The position numbers were made by a program, and so were the translations under genes. From the NCBI RefSeq assembly GCF_002135415.1, contig NZ_NEGJ01000001.1:310001-374000 (forward strand): a stretch of 64,000 bases of DNA, in the 5' to 3' direction. This DNA is from Acinetobacter sp. ANC 3832. GTDB lineage: Bacteria; Pseudomonadota; Gammaproteobacteria; Pseudomonadales; Moraxellaceae. Numbering within the stretch: position 1 is the first letter of the stretch; each line of letters starts with the position of its first letter. Positions 11,197 to 18,731 of the stretch are shown piece after piece. Below the pieces are notes generated by a model, which searched no databases, was not told where the DNA came from, and saw only the letters and a program-made list of their open reading frames with translations.

Positions 11197-11784
11197 ATGA
11201 TGAAAAAACAACAAATACGCTTCGCCCTCCCTGTAAGTCTTCTTTTAAGTGCAATCACAATTTCAAGCCCTTCTTTTGCAGCAGAGCAAAGTCCTTGGAT
11301 TGGGACAAAAGCAGGAGAAAATACACCGCAAGTCAAAATCCCCAAAGAACTTGCAAAAAACTTAGCAACTTTTGACGAGTTAGATTTCAAAGTTTATAGC
11401 AATCGGGATTGGGCAAACCTACATAAAAGCCATGCTAAAAATATTGTTGTACATTACCCAGATGGTCATACCACCACAGGCTTGCCTGACCATATTAAAG
11501 AATTGGAATATATGTGGACATTTGCCCCTGACAATCGCATCGAAGAGCATCCTGTGCGTTTTGGTACAGCAGATGCAGAATGGACAGCCGTTATCGGTGC
11601 AACGAAGGGAACATTTATCAAACCGATGGTTTTAGCGGATGGGACAAAGATCCAACCCACAGGAAAAACCTATAACTTACCCATGGCAACTATTGGACAT
11701 TGGAACAAGCAAGGGCAAATGGATGAAGAATATCTATTCTGGGACAACGCTGCATTCATGAAACAATTGGGTGTCACTCAATAG
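11197..11784 (+). CDS. Exported SnoaL-like (NTF2-fold) protein
   Basis: The 195-residue protein begins MMKKQQIRF and has a signal peptide ending near SFAAEQ. The mature part has the small NTF2/SnoaL pattern used by ester or polyketide cyclases and related binding proteins: VYSNRDWANLHKSHAKNIVVHYPDG, ATKGTF, then MDEEYLFWDNAAFMKQLG. ATG 11197 is preceded by AAGGA. An upstream in-frame ATG at 11155 would put the signal peptide inside the protein and is rejected. The substrate is unknown. Confidence 0.75.
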   Translation: MMKKQQIRFALPVSLLLSAITISSPSFAAEQSPWIGTKAGENTPQVKIPKELAKNLATFDELDFKVYSNRDWANLHKSHAKNIVVHYPDGHTTTGLPDHIKELEYMWTFAPDNRIEEHPVRFGTADAEWTAVIGATKGTFIKPMVLADGTKIQPTGKTYNLPMATIGHWNKQGQMDEEYLFWDNAAFMKQLGVTQ

Positions 11785-11804
11785 ACATTCAGATAGGCAA
11801 AATG

Positions 11805-11830
11805 AAAAGGCTTTATATATAAAGCCTTTT
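11805..11830 (+). terminator. Terminator after the SnoaL-like gene
   Basis: An 11-bp stem AAAAGGCTTTA / TAAAGCCTTTT with a 4-nt loop lies 20 nt after the stop. It probably also serves the convergent gene ending at 11877, since both flanks are A/T-rich. Confidence 0.85.
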
Positions 11831-11876
11831 CAAAAATTAATCCTTTGCAGATTTTATTCAGTAGAGAAAACGCTAT

Positions 11877-12635
11877 TTATATTTCATCTTCCAACATCTC
11901 TGCATTTTGCTCTTTCTTCAATTCAATCTCTGCATTAAGTTTTAAAATATCCTGATATAAATCATTAAATTGTTTTACTTGTTCATCTTTAGGAAAGAGA
12001 ATTTTGCCATCCTTCTTTTGCCACGGATAATTTTTTAACATTTCAAACATCGCATCGGCTTTATTCAAAATTTGTAGCTCCAGTAAGATTAAAGAATTTT
12101 CTTTATCCACTTTTAAATTTTGTTCTAGTTTTGCCTGTAATGAATGACGCAGACTTGAATCAATTGACAATGATTTTAATTTCGCCAACGCTTCTTTTTT
12201 ATTTTGCAAATTTTGTTGCTGATATTGTGCGGTTACTTGATGTGCAACTTTCAGCATATGTTCAGTTTCTTTATAGCTATTCTTACGATCTGCATCTAAA
12301 CGATCCACATCCAAAAACTGATCCCATTTCACCGCTTTTAATTCACGTAAATAACGATTTCTCGTTTCGATATTACCCATCCAATAGTTCAGTAAGAACT
12401 CGGATAAAACCTTATAATCCCCTTTTAAGCGGTCATCATGTACATTCAATTGGACAGGCTTGGACCAATCTTGAGCCTGTTCATAAAGTTGGCTCATTTT
12501 GTCTGTCATCACCACATCAAACATTTGCCGATTGGCTTCTTCATTTTTTACAGATTGATGCTGATAAAAAAGAACACCTGCAATACTTGCAAGAACAACA
12601 ATGACGATCCCTAAAACTAAAAAGATGCGACGCAT
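11877..12635 (-). CDS. Membrane-anchored coiled-coil hypothetical protein
   Basis: One N-terminal transmembrane segment (IFLVLGIVIVVLASIAGVLF) is followed by about 220 soluble residues that are helix-rich and heavily charged (NLQNKKEALAKLKSLS, LKLNAEIELKKEQNAEM). They probably form coiled coils in the periplasm. Translation is taken from ATG 12635 (MRRIFLV), with GAGG about 5 nt upstream. A GTG two codons earlier is possible. I recognise no family. Confidence 0.65.
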   Translation of the reverse strand: MRRIFLVLGIVIVVLASIAGVLFYQHQSVKNEEANRQMFDVVMTDKMSQLYEQAQDWSKPVQLNVHDDRLKGDYKVLSEFLLNYWMGNIETRNRYLRELKAVKWDQFLDVDRLDADRKNSYKETEHMLKVAHQVTAQYQQQNLQNKKEALAKLKSLSIDSSLRHSLQAKLEQNLKVDKENSLILLELQILNKADAMFEMLKNYPWQKKDGKILFPKDEQVKQFNDLYQDILKLNAEIELKKEQNAEMLEDEI

Positions 12636-12831
12636 ACACACCTCAACACTCTGACTGAGTTCATTATTTAATCAAACTTCAGTATAAATCATTTCCAATC
12701 TGAGAAAAGATAGATCTAGACTTATAGATGATCGGTAAAGCGGTCACCAGCTTATATTTACATGTCGGTACTTTAAAATCACACCTTACGCCCCTATCAT
12801 TAGAGGTTAAGACAATGAATAGAGAACTCCC

Positions 12832-13533
12832 ATGCGCGTAGATATTTGGTCAGACGTAGTTTGCCCTTTTTGCTATATCGGTAAAAAACGCTTAGAAAAT
12901 GTAGCAGCAGAAGCTGGGATCGATTTAGAAATTATTTGGCATAGTTTTGAGTTAGATCAAAATGCGCCTGCAAAACATGATACTTCCAATACTGAACGTT
13001 TAGCGAAAAAGTATGGTCGTACCCTTGAGCAAACTAAAGAAATGGAACGCAATATTGCTGAAGTTGCAGCCAGCGAAGGTATTACCTTTAATTGGGAACA
13101 AGCCAATTCTGGAAATACGTTTAATGCACATCGTATTATTCATCTTGCACAAAGCAAAGGTTTGGGGAATGAAGCAGAAGAAGCGTTTTTCCATGCCTAT
13201 ATGACTGAAGGTATGCCAATTGGTGAACGTGAAACAGTTGAAGATGTCGCTTCACGTATTGGTTTAGACCATACCGAAGTTGAATATGTCTTAGACTCGG
13301 AAGAGTTTGCAGATTTTGTTCGTCATGATGAAAAAATTGCCCATGAACAATTACAAGTTACAGGTGTACCGTTCTTTGTATTTGATCAGCGACTTTCTCT
13401 TTCAGGCGCGCAACCACGTGAAGTATTTTTACAAGCAATGCAACAAGCACTTTCTACTGCTGAAAAATTAGACGTAGACCAAGAAGATGCTGCCGTTTGT
13501 AATGATGAATCATGTGAAGTACCGAATAAATAA
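12832..13533 (+). CDS. DsbA-family oxidoreductase, FrnE type
   Basis: The 233-residue thioredoxin-fold protein has active site CPFC (Cys11-Pro-Phe-Cys14) directly after the first strand MRVDIWSDVV and no signal peptide, so it is cytoplasmic. The helical insert (EQANSGNTFNAHRIIHLA) and the cis-Pro segment VTGVPFFVFD are typical of FrnE/2-hydroxychromene isomerase-like DsbA proteins. A C-terminal Cys pair (CNDESC) is an additional redox or metal-binding candidate, as known for FrnE. The probable role is thiol-disulfide exchange in oxidative stress. It is a single-gene unit. Confidence 0.88.
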   Translation: MRVDIWSDVVCPFCYIGKKRLENVAAEAGIDLEIIWHSFELDQNAPAKHDTSNTERLAKKYGRTLEQTKEMERNIAEVAASEGITFNWEQANSGNTFNAHRIIHLAQSKGLGNEAEEAFFHAYMTEGMPIGERETVEDVASRIGLDHTEVEYVLDSEEFADFVRHDEKIAHEQLQVTGVPFFVFDQRLSLSGAQPREVFLQAMQQALSTAEKLDVDQEDAAVCNDESCEVPNK

Positions 13534-13574
13534 TGAGTCGGTTATTTTAAACACTTAAAATTTGATTCAATAAG

Positions 13575-13598
13575 AACCCGCATAATTGCGGGTTTTTA
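13575..13598 (+). terminator. Terminator after the FrnE-like gene
   Basis: An 8-bp stem AACCCGCA / TGCGGGTT with a 4-nt loop is followed by a T-rich run (TTTATT). It lies about 40 nt after the stop. Confidence 0.9.
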
Positions 13599-13637
13599 TT
13601 CTAAGAAATATCTAATCATGTCTATAAAAACAAAACA

Positions 13638-13838
13638 TTATTCAACCAGAAAACTGATTTTTAAATTCACCCGATACTCAGTAATATTATTATCTTTCAC
13701 AATCACTTTTTGTTCATTGATCCAAGCACCTTGCACATTTTTAACTGTTTCGGTGACTTTGGCAATTCCAGTTTGAATCGCATCTTCAAAACTTTTAGCA
13801 CTGCTTGAATTTACTTCTACAATTTTTGCAATCGACAT
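13638..13838 (-). CDS. Dodecin family flavin-binding protein
   Basis: This is a 66-residue protein of dodecin length and pattern: MSIAKIVEVNSSSAKSFEDA, a helix IQTGIAKVTETVKNVQGAWI with the conserved Trp, then EYRVNLKISFLVE. Dodecins form hollow dodecamers that store or buffer flavin. It is a single-gene unit convergent with the FrnE-like gene. Confidence 0.9.
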   Translation of the reverse strand: MSIAKIVEVNSSSAKSFEDAIQTGIAKVTETVKNVQGAWINEQKVIVKDNNITEYRVNLKISFLVE

Positions 13839-14185
13839 CCTTGATTCTCGCTTTTTATATTGAATGGAAATTCATCTTAGAACAAATGAAAAGGCTTTTG
13901 CAGTAGATTAAAAAATAAACAATGTAATATTACATGATCATTACAAAGCCCTTTGAGCAAATAGCTCCAATGAAAAGAATATTTATAGAATATGTATACG
14001 TTTTTGCAACACTGCATTGCAAAAATGGGACTGTTCAAGCTCAAATGAAAGTCTTAATATAGTCATTAGAATTTACGTTCCCACGTACTTCAAGGCTGTA
14101 GTTTTCTTTTTTATACTGAAATTTTTATTTTAGTTTTTCTTATTTTATAAGACGAAAATCCTCCTTTTAGGAGGATTTTTTGTTT
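13839..14185. other. Intergenic stretch without a gene
   Basis: No credible reading frame was found on either strand. The right end holds a terminator (14155-14181). Upstream of it lies a short inverted motif, TACGTTCCCACGTA (about 14073-14086), in a segment that could be a small RNA ending at that terminator. No promoter was identified, so this is only a possibility. Confidence 0.4.
14155..14181. terminator. Terminator downstream of the ASCH gene
   Basis: A 10-bp stem AAAATCCTCC / GGAGGATTTT with a 5-nt loop is A/T-flanked on both sides. It lies just after the stop of the minus-strand ASCH gene and has a T-run on the plus strand. Confidence 0.85.
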
Positions 14186-14587
14186 TCAAAATTCAAACCC
14201 TAGTTCAAAGCTTAAAGTATAAATTTTTCTTTTTGCAGCAACCTTTTCTATTGACTGAATCGGACGTACATTGCTGATTGTCCAAGCCCAATATCCAGCT
14301 TTCCAATCACTGCCACAAGCGATTTCTAGCTCATCTTCTCGCCATTCATGTACGTCATCAAAATCGACCATCGCTACAATTTGCCCAAAACCTTCATCAC
14401 CGTCTTCTAATAAATAGCGATGGTTTTCTATCAAGAGTACATTTTTTAAAGGCAACTGATCAGGAATCCATGAACGGACTTCTATGGTTTTCAAACCTAA
14501 AGCAATATTTTTGCCATGCGGAGCCACAATAGAAATGGCTGGATAAATCACTAAGTTATCCGTAGATTTTATATTTTCGTATTCCAT
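14186..14587 (-). CDS. ASCH-domain protein
   Basis: The 133-residue protein has the PUA-like ASCH pattern: IYPAISIVAPHGKNIALGLK, the conserved TIEVRSW, LLIENHRYLL, then FGQIVAMVDFDDVHEW and the C-terminal YWAWTISNVRPI. ASCH domains are thought to bind RNA or act on modified nucleosides; the exact role here is unknown. ATG 14587 (MEYENIKS) is preferred. An in-frame ATG at 14608 is an alternative, and neither has a strong ribosome-binding site. Confidence 0.8.
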   Translation of the reverse strand: MEYENIKSTDNLVIYPAISIVAPHGKNIALGLKTIEVRSWIPDQLPLKNVLLIENHRYLLEDGDEGFGQIVAMVDFDDVHEWREDELEIACGSDWKAGYWAWTISNVRPIQSIEKVAAKRKIYTLSFELGFEF

Positions 14588-14794
14588 GTTATCTCTATGA
14601 TTCAACATTATATCTTTTAGCTTATCTGATCATCAAAATCTTAAATGTTTATTCGAAAATAACTCAAAATAATTTTTACTTACTCAAAAACATTCTGATG
14701 TAACAGGCTAACGACAACTGTTCGCTTCCAAACGCTTAGGATAAAGATAGCTTCTAATGAGCTATTTTCTTATTTTAAAGATGAGGGAAAATTA

Positions 14795-15010
14795 ATGACT
14801 AATTCAATGCAAGCTACAGATATTGAGCATGATTCATCTTCAACAAAAGTAAAAAAAACTTACTTTTCTACTACAGTGAAAGGTGTACTCATTGGTGCTG
14901 TCGCAGGCAGTATATTACCCGTATTTGGTACTGTTAGTGGTGCAATTATTGGAGGAATTGCTGGTAAAATCTATGAAAAGAAATGCTGTTCAAAATCAAC
15001 TTCTGTTTAA
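14795..15010 (+). CDS. Small glycine-zipper membrane protein
   Basis: This 71-residue protein has a hydrophilic N-terminus, one glycine-rich hydrophobic segment (GVLIGAVAGSILPVFG...) with GxxxG spacing typical of glycine zippers, and a short Cys/Lys tail (KKCCSKS). GAGGG precedes the ATG. It is probably an inner-membrane small protein of unknown function, and is a single-gene unit closed by a terminator. Confidence 0.65.
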   Translation: MTNSMQATDIEHDSSSTKVKKTYFSTTVKGVLIGAVAGSILPVFGTVSGAIIGGIAGKIYEKKCCSKSTSV

Positions 15011-15074
15011 AATCTCAAATGTAAAATCGCTCTATACCTCCTCGGTAAATTAGGCAATTTTTTTCACTAGATAT

Positions 15075-15110
15075 AAATAAACCTCTTTTATAATCAAAAG
15101 AGGTTTATTT
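15075..15110 (+). terminator. Terminator after the glycine-zipper gene
   Basis: A perfect 15-bp stem (15075-15089 with 15096-15110) closes on a 6-nt loop, with the T-rich stem end TTTATTT acting as the tract. Confidence 0.85.
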
Positions 15111-15282
15111 GCTGCCTAAAAAAATTCTCTTTGATTTTGAAAACTTTGTTTAACTCTTGTTAATATCGTTTAACTTTAGGGCGCTTAATAACGTGCGCTT
15201 ATTTGGCAAACAGCTTTTGTTTAATGATGGGCATACAATCCCCCTGCTTATATTTACACTCAATACACAGCAGGACATTATT

Positions 15283-15852
15283 ATGAAGCTTATTCAAACA
15301 GCAGTATCTATCGCAATAATTGCAACAACTTCACATGCAATGGCAAATGTTAGCGCAACAACAGTAACACCTGCTGAAAAAGTTGAAATGGCTAAAACAC
15401 AAACTCAAAACACTGTAAATGCGGTGAAAAGCAAAGTAGCAACAGTTAATAGCAATGCTATTGTTGCTAAAGATAAAATGATTCATTCATCTAAAGATAA
15501 AGTTGTTGCAACAAAAGTCAATCTTCAAACTAGCATTAAAGCTGTTGAAACAAAATCAGTGCTTGCTCAACAAGAGGCTCTTGTGACAAAGGATCAAACA
15601 GTAAAAGCAACCCAAGAGAAAGTCGTTGCTCAAGCTCAAAATATGACTGAAACTAAAGTAAAAGCTGAACAGGCTGCTGAAACTAAAGTTGAAGATATAA
15701 AAGAAACTGTTGAAGCTCAAAAACAAACTGTACAAGCAATTCCAGCTCAAGTTCAAGAAACAGTCGAAACTCAAATTGAAGAAAAAACAACTGTTGCACC
15801 TAAAACTGAGAAAAAAGGCTTTTTTAACTGGTTCAAAAAATCTGCTGCTTAA
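15283..15852 (+). CDS. Exported Lys/Gln/Thr/Val-rich repetitive protein
   Basis: A 189-residue protein has a signal peptide (MKLIQTAVSIAIIATTSHAM, cleavage near MANV). The mature region is a low-complexity, highly charged, predicted helical array with recurring units such as AKDKMIHSSKDKVVATKV, VTKDQTVKATQEKVVA and KAEQAAETKVEDIKETV. It ends in an aromatic basic tail, KKGFFNWFKK. The pattern recalls LEA-like or apolipoprotein-like amphipathic repeats. No family is assigned. The in-frame region before ATG 15283 is leader, because the signal peptide starts there. Confidence 0.7.
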   Translation: MKLIQTAVSIAIIATTSHAMANVSATTVTPAEKVEMAKTQTQNTVNAVKSKVATVNSNAIVAKDKMIHSSKDKVVATKVNLQTSIKAVETKSVLAQQEALVTKDQTVKATQEKVVAQAQNMTETKVKAEQAAETKVEDIKETVEAQKQTVQAIPAQVQETVETQIEEKTTVAPKTEKKGFFNWFKKSAA

Positions 15853-15887
15853 CTTAGTAAAACCACTTTATCCAATTTAGTGAAAAA

Positions 15888-15915
15888 AAAGACCAATATA
15901 GATTGGTCTTTTTTT
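15888..15915 (+). terminator. Terminator after the repetitive exported protein
   Basis: A 10-bp stem AAAGACCAAT / ATTGGTCTTT with a 4-nt loop is followed by further T residues. It lies about 35 nt after the stop. Confidence 0.9.
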
Positions 15916-16073
15916 GTATTCATTTACCTGATAAAAATCGATTGGGCTTTATTTTCTAGGCTAAATTTGATAAAACTAAAATCATATGATCGATACAAGA
16001 ATGTTTTAATCTCATTCATTTTTAAAGTTTTTATCCGAAGAGCAAGATAACTGAACAATAGAAGTGATCGCGA

Positions 16074-17210
16074 ATGAATAAATTTAAACGAAATAATATC
16101 AGAACATCTTTTTACCTATTTTTACTTTGTAATCTTTACAGCACCTACGGTCATGCACAAAATCATGAAATTACAGCTGAACCAGTCGATAAACCTTATG
16201 TGATTCCATCGCTTAAAGACCCCGACTTTAACTGGTTAGATTATATTCCGCGCATGATTGATGCGTCACCAACACTTTTGCCTGAACAATCAGATCTTCC
16301 AATTGTTCCAAAAACAGAAGAAACGGAAAATAATACTTGGGCAGATCGTAAGCAAAAAACCATTCGCAACTGGGCAGATCAAACAGCGGTTAAAATAGAT
16401 CATTGGTTTGGTACAACCAATCCTAATAAGCCTGCAACAGCAAGTTTAAGGCTGATTTTAGATAACCAATGGGATAAATATGACCAATTCGAAGTCAGCC
16501 CACGTATTCGTGGTCGTATTAAATTACCCACTTTAGAAAAAAAACTCAGTATCGTATTTGGTGATGATTCACTGGACAATGAAATTCAAAACAATGTCGC
16601 GATTACCAATGAGAATTCAAGTGGTAGAGTAGACAAAACTATCGATGGCAAACGTATTCGAGATGACAATGGCTCGATTGCACTGCGTTGGTCTGAATTC
16701 TCAAAAAAACTACCTTTTGATGTCGATGCTGATCTCGGTATCCGTTCTGGAAACGATATCTATGCCCGTTTAAAAGCAGAAAAAGATTGGCGCTTAAAAA
16801 ATGATTTTTCATTCCATGCTGAACAAATTTATCGCTATGGGATTGATAGTGAAAACTATCTCAGAACAAATTTAGAGCTTACTCATGCACGCCCCAATCA
16901 AGCCTTTTTATCCAATCAATTTAGCCTCACTTATGCCGATGATCAGGATGATGATTTAGTTTGGGACAACCGTGCCTATCGTCAGCATCAATTTTTCCAA
17001 GGCAATCGATTTAATTATGGTATTTACACAGGTGGTTATTACAATAATGATGACCTGCGTTTAAACAGCTGGGGACCTTTCATATCATGGCGACAACCCG
17101 TATGGCGTGAATGGTTTTATGTACAAAGTGACTTAAATTACTTTAACGATCATCGCGAAGATCGCAGTCACTATCCAAGTGCATTGGTCCGTTTAGAAGC
17201 TTTATTTTAA
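16074..17210 (+). CDS. Putative outer-membrane beta-barrel protein (copy 1)
   Basis: This 378-residue protein has a signal peptide ending near YGHAQ. The mature protein has alternating aromatic/polar strands (SLRLILDNQWDKYDQFEV, GIYTGGYYNNDDLRLNSWG, EWFYVQSDLNYFNDH) and ends in Phe (LVRLEALF), the usual BAM recognition signal. It is probably an outer-membrane barrel of unknown ligand. The second half is clearly paralogous to the next gene 66 nt downstream, so the pair arose by tandem duplication and may be co-transcribed. Confidence 0.7.
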   Translation: MNKFKRNNIRTSFYLFLLCNLYSTYGHAQNHEITAEPVDKPYVIPSLKDPDFNWLDYIPRMIDASPTLLPEQSDLPIVPKTEETENNTWADRKQKTIRNWADQTAVKIDHWFGTTNPNKPATASLRLILDNQWDKYDQFEVSPRIRGRIKLPTLEKKLSIVFGDDSLDNEIQNNVAITNENSSGRVDKTIDGKRIRDDNGSIALRWSEFSKKLPFDVDADLGIRSGNDIYARLKAEKDWRLKNDFSFHAEQIYRYGIDSENYLRTNLELTHARPNQAFLSNQFSLTYADDQDDDLVWDNRAYRQHQFFQGNRFNYGIYTGGYYNNDDLRLNSWGPFISWRQPVWREWFYVQSDLNYFNDHREDRSHYPSALVRLEALF

Positions 17211-17276
17211 TTTTAAAAATTCTTTAAGAAAGCATAGATATACTGCTTAAATATTGGATCACTTTCATTGATCTAA

Positions 17277-18245
17277 ATGAGACATTACAAAAATCATGCT
17301 CAAGCAATACTTATTCTGCTCAGTGCCTCATTGAGTGGAGTAGGTCTGTTATTTCTAATTTTCGCTCAAGCATCACACCAGCAAAATATTAAGCAATATT
17401 TTTACGTATTTGAAAATAAAATACGATTAGACCTGTTAGAACAACGTTTGTTTTTTTTCAATCAAAACACATGTAAAATCAGAAAGAGACAAAAAGTAAA
17501 AAAAATCCTAAATGATGATATTCCTCTTATCGTAGAGGAAAATACTCCACCGACAGAAGAATATATTCAATCGCTTCTGAGCGTGTTTGGCAATGATTCA
17601 CTCCGTCAACGAACTCAACATACCGAAGCACTCAATCCAAAACCTAAGCATGTATTTGGAGTTAAAAAATCTAAAAGGAACAGTCCTGCTCAGAAAAAGA
17701 GTTCTGAGGATCTCATCGCCGAAAGCTTAGCAACCTTGTCACAACTTTTGCCTTTTAAAAATGATATGCGCTTAGGTTCAGATTCCAATCAAGATATTTA
17801 CGTACAACTTAATGCTTCACAAAATTGGACAATTGATCACAACTTAAAACTAGATACATCGCAGACTTATCGTTATGGCGTAGATCACCGAAATTATTTC
17901 AATACCCATCTCAAGTTGAGCCACACACAATCCCCAATCGCTTCTGCTTATAGCCAATTTAATTTGACCTATATCAATCATGATGAAGAAAATTTTGTTT
18001 GGGAAGATCGAACCTATCAAAAATATCAATTTTTAAAAAATCATGCACTTATTTTAGGTCTATACAGCAGTGGTTATTATGATGGTGCAGTTACCTTGAA
18101 TAGTTGGGGGCCCTACATTTCTTGGAAACGCCCTATTTGGCGAACTTGGTTATTCATTCAAAGTGATTTGAGCTATTACAATGATTATCGTGAAGAACTA
18201 AACCATTATCCAAGTGCATTGATACGACTAGAAGCGCTTTTTTAA
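17277..18245 (+). CDS. Putative outer-membrane beta-barrel protein (divergent copy 2)
   Basis: This 322-residue paralog of the preceding gene matches across the C-terminal half. Shared segments include YRYGVD/YRYGID, LNSWGPYISWKRPIWR against LNSWGPFISWRQPVWR, and HYPSALIRLEALF against HYPSALVRLEALF. The N-terminus differs: a long hydrophobic segment (ILILLSASLSGVGLLFLIF) is followed by a Lys/Arg-rich stretch (CKIRKRQKVKK) instead of a clean signal peptide and linker. About 60 residues of the barrel around the first strands are missing. It may be a degenerating duplicate or a protein with altered export. Confidence 0.6.
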   Translation: MRHYKNHAQAILILLSASLSGVGLLFLIFAQASHQQNIKQYFYVFENKIRLDLLEQRLFFFNQNTCKIRKRQKVKKILNDDIPLIVEENTPPTEEYIQSLLSVFGNDSLRQRTQHTEALNPKPKHVFGVKKSKRNSPAQKKSSEDLIAESLATLSQLLPFKNDMRLGSDSNQDIYVQLNASQNWTIDHNLKLDTSQTYRYGVDHRNYFNTHLKLSHTQSPIASAYSQFNLTYINHDEENFVWEDRTYQKYQFLKNHALILGLYSSGYYDGAVTLNSWGPYISWKRPIWRTWLFIQSDLSYYNDYREELNHYPSALIRLEALF

Positions 18246-18271
18246 ATAAGACGCTTCAACACAATGTCATT

Positions 18272-18295
18272 GTGGATAAGTTCGGACTTATCCAC
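18272..18295 (+). terminator. Hairpin after the barrel gene pair
   Basis: A 10-bp perfect stem GTGGATAAGT / ACTTATCCAC encloses the tetraloop TCGG. It lies 26 nt after the stop of copy 2, between convergent genes. The following tract is only weakly T-rich. Confidence 0.6.
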
Positions 18296-18304
18296 TCAAC
18301 TGAA

Positions 18305-18655
18305 TCATTCATATATGCGTTCAATCCTCGTCACGTTTAAGAGAATAATAGAGGCTATTTTACGCTGATTTTTCTGTTCATTAGACCATTCCTGCCTCAA
18401 TATCCCCTCAACATGAACTTTTTTATTCAGCAGACTTTCATCTAAATGATCAAGCTGAGCGAACTTTAAGCGCATACAATCATGCTGTTTTTCATCTTCC
18501 AGACAATAAATATCATTGTTCTTTACATTTTGTCTGAGGATACCAACATGCCCTGAAATCTCTGAATGATAGCCCTCAGCTGCATACGATGCTGTTATTA
18601 CAAACAACGATATTGAACTAAATAAAATATAAATCCATATCCTTAATTTTATCAT
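18305..18655 (-). CDS. Hypothetical secreted protein, possible OB-fold
   Basis: The 116-residue protein has a signal peptide (IYILFSSISLFVITASYAAE). The mature part has SEISGHVGILRQ, two Cys residues (IYCLEDEKQHDCMRL) that could form a disulfide, then NKKVHVEGILRQEW and a final strand IASIILLNVTRIERI. The strand pattern suggests a small beta-barrel such as an OB-fold, but this is inference. It lies downstream of htpG on the same strand and is separated from it by a terminator. Confidence 0.55.
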   Translation of the reverse strand: MIKLRIWIYILFSSISLFVITASYAAEGYHSEISGHVGILRQNVKNNDIYCLEDEKQHDCMRLKFAQLDHLDESLLNKKVHVEGILRQEWSNEQKNQRKIASIILLNVTRIERIYE

Positions 18656-18682
18656 CTTAAAGTTCTTATCAAAAAAATTTAT

Positions 18683-18717
18683 AAAAAAAAGCCTATCATT
18701 AAGACAGGCTTTTTTTT
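18683..18717 (-). terminator. Terminator of htpG
   Basis: An A/T-framed stem around AGCCTATC / GACAGGCT (one mismatch) is followed on the minus strand by at least eight T. It begins 15 nt after the htpG stop. Confidence 0.9.
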
Positions 18718-18731
18718 AAATAAAATATGAC

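Noticed and set aside
16074..18245. Treating the barrel pair as one gene broken by a frameshift
   Set aside because: Both have their own start, stop and complete C-terminal barrel, and the shared regions align in parallel, not in series.
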